Below the pieces are notes generated by a model, which worked only from the letters and a program-made list of their open reading frames with translations, did not search any database and was not told the origin of the DNA. Shown piece by piece: positions 7,311-13,941 of a stretch of DNA of 14,827 bases. Positions within the stretch are counted from its first letter, which is position 1. Each line of letters begins with the position of its first letter. The stretch comes from Candidatus Hydrogenedentota bacterium (GTDB taxonomy: Bacteria; Hydrogenedentota; Hydrogenedentia; Hydrogenedentales; SLHB01). The stretch spans positions 1 to 14,827 of the forward strand of contig PWNM01000611.1 in assembly GCA_003557825.1 (NCBI GenBank), read 5' to 3'. The position numbers were made by a program, and so were the translations under genes.

Positions 7311-8924
7311 ATGATACGTAGTAGAATGCCGATTTATTTAACTGTGATCACAGCCATGGCGATACTGATTGGCGGCGACAGCGGCGCCGATGCGCCAAAA
7401 GTCCAGGGTGTCGTTTTTGAGGATCGTGATGGAACAGGCGAGCAAGCTCCGGATGAACCGGGGATTCCGGGTGTGTTAGTTTCAAACCAGTTTGCCGTAA
7501 CCATAACGGATGCCAACGGCCGGTATGAGCTGCCGGCTCGTGAGGAGAGTTTCATCTATGTTCACAAGCCCGCCGGATATGCTCTGCCATTGGACGAGTA
7601 TAACCTGCCCCAGTTCTATTACCTTCATCAACCCGATGGCTCACCGGATTTTCTAGAGTCCCCGGGCGTTGAACCGACGGGGCCGTTGCCTGGCCGGCTC
7701 GATTTTCCGTTGCGGCCCAAGTCACCTGCGCATACGTTTGACATACTCTCCATCGCAGATCCGCAGGTACGTACAATGGAGCATGTCCATCAATACAGAG
7801 AGGATGTGGTGAGCGAACTGGCGGGTAGCGATGCCGATTTTGCGCTCATCCTGGGCGACCTGGTAGGCGATCTGAATCTGTGCGGTCCATATAAAGAAGC
7901 AACCGCGTTCCTGGGTATTACCGTTTTCAATGTGCCTGGCAATCACGAGCTTAACTATGAGGCTCCGGACAATAGACATTCACTTGAAACCTATAAACGG
8001 TACTTTGGCCCTCAGTATTACTCGTTCACCTGGGGGAGTACGCATTTTATAGTTCTCGACAGCATGGACTGGTCGTACCATGAGGACCATGATCGGAACC
8101 TGTGCTTTGGTATGGTGGATGATACCCAAAAGGAATGGCTGACCAATTTGCTTGAGTATCTTCCAAAAAGCGACCAAATCGTATTGGCAAGCCACATTCC
8201 ATTTGTTTCGGTGGTGGGTGATGGAGGTGGTTTCGTCATCAACAATCGGGAAGAAATTCTCGCCTTGTTTGAAAACCACAAGCGGGTACTTGCTCTTGCT
8301 GGGCATCATCATACAATCGAACACAGTTTTGGTTCGCCTGATTTCGGCTGGACAGGAGATGGTGATTTCCATCAGATGCTCTCTGGAGCAGCTTCAGGAA
8401 GCTGGTGGAGCGGTCCAACCGACCTTCGGGGCATTGCTTCACGGGTCATGGGTGACGGCACACCTCCCGGATACCATCGCATTCGTTTTTCGGAGGAGGG
8501 ATATACTGAACGGTATCTTGCCTTCGGACATCATCCCGATTATCAAATGCGAATCATCGCCCCGCACTGGGATCCCACAGAGGAAAGTTCAGATGATGTC
8601 GTGGTGAATGTGTTCAATGGGCATAGCGGTTGGACGATAGAGTGGAGTCTTAATGGTGAGGAGTTTGAGTCCATGCACCAAGAGGAGCCTATGATTGAAC
8701 CATGGGTCACGGCTCTACACAAATCCCGGCCGGACGAATTTCCGGAATGGATTCAGAACCTATTGCAAGAGCGGGTATGGCAAACCCAGCGCATCTGGTC
8801 AGCCTCACTTCCAAATGACCTTGAGACGGGGCTACATGATCTGCGGGTTCGAGCGGCTGACCCCTATGGAAATACATTTAAGGCCGTACGCCTTTTCGAG
8901 CGTGTCAGCGAAAACGCTGAGTAG
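7311..8924 (+). CDS. Secreted calcineurin-like metallophosphoesterase
   Basis: A 537-aa exported phosphoesterase of unknown substrate. Residues 1-28 look like a signal peptide (MIRSRMPIYLTVITAMAIL... ending GADA). Residues 30-135 resemble a carboxypeptidase-regulatory or SdrD-type beta domain (VQGVVFEDRDGTG, TDANGRYELP), as in the MetallophosN domain. The catalytic core carries the metal-site motifs in order: ADPQ (149-152, Gln where many relatives have His), GDLVGD (182-187), GNHE (210-213), H295 in SHIPF, and GHHH (331-334). The C-terminal third resembles the MetallophosC domain found in this architecture. The start at 7311 is chosen because the signal peptide begins there and GAGGG lies about 6 nt upstream; the frame is open to 7215 with a non-secretory extension, and 7326 is an alternative ATG. 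Base composition is lower in GC than the neighbouring barrel gene. It is monocistronic in appearance. Confidence 0.88.
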   Translation: MIRSRMPIYLTVITAMAILIGGDSGADAPKVQGVVFEDRDGTGEQAPDEPGIPGVLVSNQFAVTITDANGRYELPAREESFIYVHKPAGYALPLDEYNLPQFYYLHQPDGSPDFLESPGVEPTGPLPGRLDFPLRPKSPAHTFDILSIADPQVRTMEHVHQYREDVVSELAGSDADFALILGDLVGDLNLCGPYKEATAFLGITVFNVPGNHELNYEAPDNRHSLETYKRYFGPQYYSFTWGSTHFIVLDSMDWSYHEDHDRNLCFGMVDDTQKEWLTNLLEYLPKSDQIVLASHIPFVSVVGDGGGFVINNREEILALFENHKRVLALAGHHHTIEHSFGSPDFGWTGDGDFHQMLSGAASGSWWSGPTDLRGIASRVMGDGTPPGYHRIRFSEEGYTERYLAFGHHPDYQMRIIAPHWDPTEESSDDVVVNVFNGHSGWTIEWSLNGEEFESMHQEEPMIEPWVTALHKSRPDEFPEWIQNLLQERVWQTQRIWSASLPNDLETGLHDLRVRAADPYGNTFKAVRLFERVSENAE

Positions 8925-8994
8925 ACATTTTCTTTTGGGTAGCATACATGTTCGCCGGCCCGTGGGTCCCATGGTGTCTGCGGGCGGGTATATG

Positions 8995-10641
8995 TCATGC
9001 GTGTTCGATGGAGGTGTAGCGGGCGATCTCGTCGCACAGGGTGACCAAATCGGAGACTTCGAGGGCATGGACATCGCGGCAGCCGTTGATGCGAGCGAAG
9101 GTCATGAGCTCCTCTTTGGTGGCTTCGTAAAACCGCACCAGCCGTTCGGTAGACTTTTCGACGTTGAAATGTGCGCGTAAGTCAGGGTCTTGGGTGGTGA
9201 TGCCCACGGGGCATTTGCCCTGGTGACAGATCCGGTATTGCTGGCAGCCGATGGCCATGAGCGAGGCCGTGGCGAGGGCGATGGCGTCGGCTCCCATGGC
9301 AAGGGCTTTGGCGATATCGGCGCTATCGCGAAACCCGCCCGTGATGCACAGGGTGACGGTACTGCCGACCTTGTCGAGATAGGTCCGCGCCCGATGGAGC
9401 GCGAATATTGGCGGTAGACAGACGTTGTCCTTGACGAAAGTCGGTGAGGAACCCGTTCCGCCGCCACGGCAATCGATGGTGATGAAATCCGGGTCGGCGG
9501 CCAGGGCGCATTCGAGATCGGCTTCGATATGGCCCGCCGTGATCTTGATACCGACGGGTTTCCCTTCGGTCAACGCCTTGAGCCGGGCTACCTCCCTTTT
9601 GAGGTCGTCGATGCTATCGATACCGTGATGCCGTCCGGGTGAGATCGAATCTTCGCCCAGGGCAATCTGCCGCACTTTGGCGATTTCCTCGGTGACTTTT
9701 TCCTTGGGCAGATGCCCGCCGAGACCGGGTTTCGCGGCTTGGCCGATTTTGATCTCAACGGCGTCGCCCTGAACGACGGCCTCGTCGCGATGGCTAAAGG
9801 GGGCCGTGCCCAGTTCGTAGACATACAGCCCGGCCTCGCGCCGTTCATCTTCGAGGAGCCCGCCTTCGCCCGAGCAGATAGCCGTTCCCATGTGCTTCGA
9901 CCCGCGGGCCAAGGCGATCTTCGCCTCCCGCGAAAGGGCTCCGAAGGACATGTGGGACACATAAAACGGCACGGCCAATTCGAGCGGCTGCTTGGCGTTG
10001 CGTCCGATGACCGTGGTCGTTGTTACGGGCTCGTCATCGTTCAGCGGCATATGGGCAAGTTGCGCCCCGCGAAACAGTACCTGTTCCCAATCGGGAAAGG
10101 TCTTCTGCGTGCGCATGGGTGAGGTGGCGCTTTTGCCCGTCGTGGCCAATTGCTGTATCCGATCGAATTTTTTTTCGAAGGCATCGTCTTTGCGCGCCCA
10201 TTCCTTCAGATAGGCGCTCGGTTCATCGGAGGCTTCGGAGGATGGGCCGGATTCCTCTTTCTCGAAAGCATCCTTGTCCGCGCCACACTGGGGGCATTCA
10301 TCGGGCGGCTCGGGACCTTCATGCACATACCCGCAAACGGAGCAGATCCATCGAATCGATGCCGCTCCTTTTGGCTGGGTTTCTTCTTTCGCGAAAGCAT
10401 CCTTGCCCGCGCCGCATTGAGGACATTCGTCGGGCGGTTCGGGGCCTTCATGGACATAGCCGCAGACCGAACACACCCATTGAATGGATGCTGACGACGC
10501 GTCTGGTGGGTCGTCTTCGTCGTCAGCCTCAAACTCATCGGCAGATGCGCCGCACTGGGGGCATTCGTCCGGTGGTCCGGAACCTTCATGGACATAACCA
10601 CATACTGTGCAGACCCATCGAGTACTGTTTTGTGCCGTCAT
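8995..10641 (-). CDS. Triple rubredoxin fused to FMN glutamate-synthase domain
   Basis: A 548-aa cytoplasmic redox protein. The N-terminus holds three tandem short rubredoxin modules, each CxxCGY...CPxCG: Cys 11/14/27/30, 57/60/73/76 and 100/103/116/119. An acidic linker leads to a glutamate-synthase-type (GltB central) domain at about 185-540. This shows SHMSFGALS (229-237), the substrate-site motif KPGLGGH (304-310), the FMN-side CRGGGTGSSP (391-400), and an Fe-S cluster motif C466-x5-C472-x4-C477. There is no glutaminase domain and no GXGXG domain, so it resembles the stand-alone FMN-binding glutamate synthase family. The rubredoxins would deliver electrons in place of an NAD(P)H subunit (inference); the actual reaction is untested. 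The start at 10641 follows GGAGG; the frame is open to 10713 but lacks such a site. It lies 106 nt downstream of rubrerythrin. Confidence 0.88.
   Translation of the reverse strand: MTAQNSTRWVCTVCGYVHEGSGPPDECPQCGASADEFEADDEDDPPDASSASIQWVCSVCGYVHEGPEPPDECPQCGAGKDAFAKEETQPKGAASIRWICSVCGYVHEGPEPPDECPQCGADKDAFEKEESGPSSEASDEPSAYLKEWARKDDAFEKKFDRIQQLATTGKSATSPMRTQKTFPDWEQVLFRGAQLAHMPLNDDEPVTTTTVIGRNAKQPLELAVPFYVSHMSFGALSREAKIALARGSKHMGTAICSGEGGLLEDERREAGLYVYELGTAPFSHRDEAVVQGDAVEIKIGQAAKPGLGGHLPKEKVTEEIAKVRQIALGEDSISPGRHHGIDSIDDLKREVARLKALTEGKPVGIKITAGHIEADLECALAADPDFITIDCRGGGTGSSPTFVKDNVCLPPIFALHRARTYLDKVGSTVTLCITGGFRDSADIAKALAMGADAIALATASLMAIGCQQYRICHQGKCPVGITTQDPDLRAHFNVEKSTERLVRFYEATKEELMTFARINGCRDVHALEVSDLVTLCDEIARYTSIEHA
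10264..10620 (-). repeat. Three in-gene rubredoxin-module repeats
   Basis: The modules (W to F) occupy 10531-10617, 10393-10479 and 10264-10350, with offsets of 138 and 129 nt. Modules 2 and 3 are the most alike: both read CGYVHEGPEPPDECPQCGA, while module 1 differs by SG for PE and carries the longest acidic linker. This is consistent with stepwise tandem duplication, the module 2/3 split being most recent. Confidence 0.9.
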
Positions 10642-10679
10642 TGCTTTTTCCTCCTCCGTAGATGGCCGATTGGGAAAAG

Positions 10680-10723
10680 CGCGTACGCACGGACGCTTTG
10701 CCATCTGCGCCAATGCGTACGCG
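10680..10723 (-). terminator. Stem-loop between rubrerythrin and the rubredoxin fusion
   Basis: CGCGTACGC (10680-10688) and GCGTACGCG (10715-10723) are perfect 9-bp inverted repeats enclosing 26 nt. Each arm contains the self-complementary octamer GCGTACGC. On the minus strand the stem is followed by CTTTTCCC, a short T-run. It may be a partial terminator or attenuator reducing expression of the fusion gene relative to rubrerythrin. A paired protein-binding site is an alternative, because the two octamers are palindromic in their own right. Confidence 0.5.
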
Positions 10724-10747
10724 ATTCGTGTCGCGTTAGAAGTAGGG

Positions 10748-11251
10748 TTACTTCACTTCAAAGAAGCGATCTTTGGGCGCATTGCAGACCGGGCATCGGT
10801 CCGGGGCATCGCCATAGACCGTGTTGCCGCAGATGTCGCAGACGTGGATGGTCTGGGACGGCAAGTCGCTGCCGCCTTGTACCGCTTTGAGGGCATCGTT
10901 GTAGAGGCCATGGTGGATTTCTTCCACGGCCAGGGCGTTGTTGAAGGAGATCTCGGCCTTCTTGTTGCCCTCTTCCTGTGCCGTGGCGACGAATTCGGGA
11001 TACATGCTCTTGAATTCGTGTCCCTCGCCCTCGATGGCCTCCTTGAGGTTTTCTTTTGTGTCCTTCACACCATCAAGAACCCGAAGGTGCGCATGGGCGT
11101 GGATGGTTTCTGCTTCGGCCGCTGCGCGGAACAGTTTCGCCACTTGGGGAAACCCGTCCTGGTCGGCCTTCTTGGCAAAGGCGAGGTATTTCCGGTTGGC
11201 TTGGCTTTCGCCGGCAAAGGCTTCTTCGAGATTGGTAGTGGTTTTACTCAT
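10748..11251 (-). CDS. rbr: Rubrerythrin
   Basis: Rubrerythrin reduces hydrogen peroxide in anaerobes and microaerophiles through a diiron site fed by its own rubredoxin centre. The 167-aa length is normal for the short form. The four-helix domain carries E15, E48 with H51 (ETIH), glutamates around 76-94, and the second EEIHH motif at 110-114. The C-terminal rubredoxin domain has Cys 138/141 (CDICG) and 153/156 (CPVC). The start at 11251 gives the standard rubrerythrin N-terminus and has AGGAGAA upstream. It is the first gene of a probable two-gene unit with the triple-rubredoxin fusion, suggesting shared electron carriers. A candidate promoter at 11370-11398 and an inverted repeat at 11329-11355 lie upstream. 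Confidence 0.95.
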   Translation of the reverse strand: MSKTTTNLEEAFAGESQANRKYLAFAKKADQDGFPQVAKLFRAAAEAETIHAHAHLRVLDGVKDTKENLKEAIEGEGHEFKSMYPEFVATAQEEGNKKAEISFNNALAVEEIHHGLYNDALKAVQGGSDLPSQTIHVCDICGNTVYGDAPDRCPVCNAPKDRFFEVK

Positions 11252-11328
11252 GGTGGTTCTCCTAAATGGTTAGGCCCGCCGTCGTGCTTCCCCTTAACGG
11301 CAGGACAAAGGTTACTGCTGTGCCCAAT

Positions 11329-11355
11329 GATCGGCTCACACGTTGTTAGCCGATC
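11329..11355 (-). promoter_or_regulatory. Inverted repeat upstream of rubrerythrin
   Basis: GATCGGCT (11329-11336) and AGCCGATC (11348-11355) are perfect 8-bp arms around 11 nt. If the promoter at 11370-11398 is real, this repeat covers about +8 to +34, a position suited to a repressor operator or 5' hairpin. It could also be the 3' hairpin of the recQ transcript, but no T-run follows. It does not match the PerR-box consensus. Confidence 0.45.
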
Positions 11356-11369
11356 CCAAATCGGAATCT

Positions 11370-11398
11370 ATCGTATCTAAGATTGGGTCTGAATGCAA
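11370..11398 (-). promoter_or_regulatory. Candidate rubrerythrin promoter
   Basis: On the minus strand: TTGCAT (11393-11398), a 17-nt spacer, TACGAT (11370-11375, 4 of 6 to the -10 consensus). It sits just after the recQ stop codon. The -35 match is weak (3 of 6), so the assignment is tentative. Confidence 0.35.
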
Positions 11399-11406
11399 CT
11401 CCGCCC

Positions 11407-13365
11407 TTATACAAGGAGATCCTCCGCGTATTGCAGAACCCGATGAAACGGCATGCTGCGGAAATGGCCAAACAGAAAATGGCCCGCCAAACGGCGACGG
11501 GATGTAAGCGGTGAGTTGATACCGCATAGGAAGCGGGCGATCTGTCGCGGCGTTTCGAGGGCATCCATATGATCGCGACGAATGCGACGAAGCTGGCCGA
11601 GTTCGTTGTCGTCGAGGCGGACGGGGCGATCGCTCGGGTACGGCAGGGAGACGACGCTGCGGTCCGAATCGAGGCAAGGGCCGCAATGGCCGCAGTCCTC
11701 CATGGTTTCGCCAAAATAAGCGACCAACCGTCGAGTGAGGCACGAGGACGACTCGGCATAGGCGAGCATATCGCGGATACGGCCGATATCGTGTTCTTCC
11801 CGTTCGGCGAATCGTTCCGCTACCCGCTCGATGATCCCCTCTCGGTCCATTTGCGCGGGTTTCTTTCGAAACGCCTGGCGCAGCCCCGTGTTTTGAACGA
11901 TCATGTCGCCCCGTTCCTCCAGAAAGGACAAGGCCGCCATGACCCGATCGCGGGAGGCGTCGGTCTGAAGCATGGCCTGGTCCACATCGAGCGTAAACCA
12001 TGTCTTGCCTTCTTTTGCGCAGCGAAAGATTTGCCGCAGAAAAGCGGCCCGCTCGCCATCGAAACGTTCAAGCATCTCGCGAGACGACCGCTGGGGCTGG
12101 AATTTTACGGTGTTGTAGAAATACCCCATGGGTTCGATGAGCCCGTCCAACTCCAGGTAAGCCAGGAGGGTTTTAACGACAAGCGGGCGGATGTCGTATT
12201 CATTGGACAAATCGTAGATGGACACATCAAAGGTATCTTCTTTGTCGAGGAGGTGGCAGGTGAGGCTTTCCAGAGCGCCTTCTTCCGGCGTATCGCCATA
12301 GACGAAATTCTCGAGTAGGGCCACATCGCTCGGACAGGCGAACAGCTCGCAGATAGACGGTTCGCCATCGCGCCCGGCCCGGCCGATTTCCTGCGAAAAG
12401 TTCTCGAGGGCCTTGGGTAGATTGTAGTGGTAAACATAGCGGATATTGGCCTTGTCCACGCCCATGCCAAAGGCGATGGTGGCAACAATTACGGCGTCGT
12501 CCGACGCCATGAAAGCATCTTGTACGGCCGTCCGTTTTTCGGTTGTCATACCGGCGTGATAGGCCCGAGCATTGAAGCCGCGAACCGAAAGCACCTCGGC
12601 TACTTCCTCCGCGGTGCGTTGGAGGGTGACATAGACGATGGTTGGTCCCGGTGGGCGGGAGCGCAACCGGTCAAGAAGCAGCACATCGCGTTCGTCCCAC
12701 TTGGCCGGCGTCACGTGAAGGGTCAGGTTGGGCCGGTGGAAGCTGCCCCGGATGATATCGTCCGGCGCGATGGTGAACGAGTCGGCAATGTCTTCGGCCA
12801 CTTGAGGCGTGGCGGTGGCCGTGAGTCCGAGGACGCGTTCCACGCCCAGGTCACGGGCCAATGCCGCAATGCGCAGATAGTCGGGCCGGAAGTTGTGTCC
12901 CCATTCGCTGATACAATGAACCTCATCCACGGCGAGAAGGGCGATTTTTTGTCGGCGGAGGACGAGGAGGAAGCGTTCATTGCTCAGTCGCTCCGGCGAG
13001 ATGTACAGCAAGCGCAACCGGCCCGAACGCAGATCGTCATAGACCTGAATGCTTTCCTCGCGGCCCAAACTCGAATCCAATCGCGCCGCCGGCACGCCGC
13101 GGCTCTGAAGAAAGTCGAGTTGGTCTTTCATCAATGCAATGAGCGGCGATATGACTACCGTCAATCCATCAAGCACCAGCGCCGGGGCCTGATAGCAGAG
13201 GCTTTTGCCGCCACCCGTGGGGAAAATGGCCAGCACGGACTGCCCATCCAGCAAGCGGCGGATAACCGCCTCCTGACCGATTCGGAAGGTGTCGAATCCA
13301 AAGGTGTCCCGGACGATGGTTGTTACATCGTCAAACGATGCACAGGGGCTTGTGTGTTGTTCCAT
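11407..13365 (-). CDS. recQ: RecQ-family ATP-dependent DNA helicase, atypical domain order
   Basis: A 652-aa 3'-to-5' DNA helicase of superfamily 2. Motif 0 is FGFDTFRIGQ (22-31), Walker A PTGGGKS (49-55), DEVH box 147-150, GLTATAT (180-186), and motif VI QEIGRAGRDG (325-334). In E. coli RecQ the zinc module follows motif VI at once and is followed by winged-helix and HRDC domains. Here about 200 residues come first, including a segment that looks like a winged helix (about 385-500). The zinc motif lies near the end: C542, then YFGE (550-553) and CGHCGPC with C558, C561 and C564. The tail to 652 shows no HRDC signature I recognise. The ATG at 13365 has only a weak site (GAAGA). It lies 18 nt after the preceding gene, so it is probably read from the same mRNA. 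Helicase identity is firm; orthology to RecQ itself is less so. Confidence 0.9.
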   Translation of the reverse strand: MEQHTSPCASFDDVTTIVRDTFGFDTFRIGQEAVIRRLLDGQSVLAIFPTGGGKSLCYQAPALVLDGLTVVISPLIALMKDQLDFLQSRGVPAARLDSSLGREESIQVYDDLRSGRLRLLYISPERLSNERFLLVLRRQKIALLAVDEVHCISEWGHNFRPDYLRIAALARDLGVERVLGLTATATPQVAEDIADSFTIAPDDIIRGSFHRPNLTLHVTPAKWDERDVLLLDRLRSRPPGPTIVYVTLQRTAEEVAEVLSVRGFNARAYHAGMTTEKRTAVQDAFMASDDAVIVATIAFGMGVDKANIRYVYHYNLPKALENFSQEIGRAGRDGEPSICELFACPSDVALLENFVYGDTPEEGALESLTCHLLDKEDTFDVSIYDLSNEYDIRPLVVKTLLAYLELDGLIEPMGYFYNTVKFQPQRSSREMLERFDGERAAFLRQIFRCAKEGKTWFTLDVDQAMLQTDASRDRVMAALSFLEERGDMIVQNTGLRQAFRKKPAQMDREGIIERVAERFAEREEHDIGRIRDMLAYAESSSCLTRRLVAYFGETMEDCGHCGPCLDSDRSVVSLPYPSDRPVRLDDNELGQLRRIRRDHMDALETPRQIARFLCGINSPLTSRRRLAGHFLFGHFRSMPFHRVLQYAEDLLV

Positions 13366-13383
13366 GATCTTCTATCGAGTGTT

Positions 13384-13941
13384 TTAGGAATGTTGTAATG
13401 CAGGTTGCATTAGGTGGTTTGCTTCGCGTTTCAGGTTATCTACTACCTCCAATGCATGCCTTGCGTTGGTTTCATCAATGTGGGGTTTCTTTCTAACCAA
13501 TAAATCTGCACGATCCTCAAGGGGAAGAGTTTCGTGGCGTGTCAAGAACAGCGCCGTTGCGAGCCTTTCTAGTTCCGCAACGTTTCTGTTGCCTAGTTTT
13601 TTGGCAACGAAATGAACTTGGTCATCATATTTTCTAAGCGTTTTCGGGTAGAGCTCCTGAATATAGTTGCTCTGATCGGTGAGAACAAACTGTGGGCCAT
13701 ATGGCGGTCGGGATTGAATCTTTATCAGCCCATCAGCGCGAAGCCCGGTTAGTTCATTGCGCAAGTCGAAGGAGAAGGGGCCATGCTTGTATAGGATAAA
13801 CTCAAATCCTAATGGTACATCCATTAATGCCTGAAGGAAGAACACGGATTTTTGTACATGGGTCTCCCCGCACCAACTTCCGTAATCTTTAAGTCGTTTC
13901 ATAAGGTATGTAAGGAGCGCTGCCTGCTGTAATCTATCCAT
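13384..13941 (-). CDS. Uncharacterised 185-aa protein, Panacea/DUF4065-like pattern
   Basis: I do not recognise a named family with certainty. The protein is soluble, with no signal peptide or membrane segment. Residues 1-75 read as helices with a conserved-looking core: GSWCGETHVQKSVFFLQ (21-37), then FILYKHGPFSFDLRNEL (48-64). The K..yF.Q...........YKHGPFS layout resembles the SocA/Panacea (DUF4065) domain, which occurs in antitoxins and prophage proteins. The C-terminal half (120-175) holds LERLATALFLTRH and a basic KKPH stretch. Its ATG lies within the last codons of the HD gene (8-nt overlap) behind an AGGAGG site, so translation is probably coupled and the two proteins likely act together. 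The region is visibly more AT-rich than recQ, suggesting a separate origin. A partner or regulator of the HD enzyme is my best guess. Confidence 0.75.
   Translation of the reverse strand: MDRLQQAALLTYLMKRLKDYGSWCGETHVQKSVFFLQALMDVPLGFEFILYKHGPFSFDLRNELTGLRADGLIKIQSRPPYGPQFVLTDQSNYIQELYPKTLRKYDDQVHFVAKKLGNRNVAELERLATALFLTRHETLPLEDRADLLVRKKPHIDETNARHALEVVDNLKREANHLMQPALQHS

Noticed and set aside
8954..8985. Weak GCCCG/CGGGC stem between the convergent phosphoesterase and fusion genes
   Set aside because: Only 5 bp with a long loop and no T-run on either strand, so not convincing as a terminator.
10264..10620. Regular repeats considered as a CRISPR-like or minisatellite array
   Set aside because: They are coding rubredoxin modules with diverged third positions and unequal spacing, not identical repeats with spacers.
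10607..11380. 257-codon plus-strand reading frame opposite rubrerythrin
   Set aside because: Antisense to an unmistakable rubrerythrin gene, with no domain or supporting start signal.
12427..13398. 323-codon plus-strand reading frame opposite recQ
   Set aside because: It overlaps the helicase core motifs on the other strand and has no recognisable domain.
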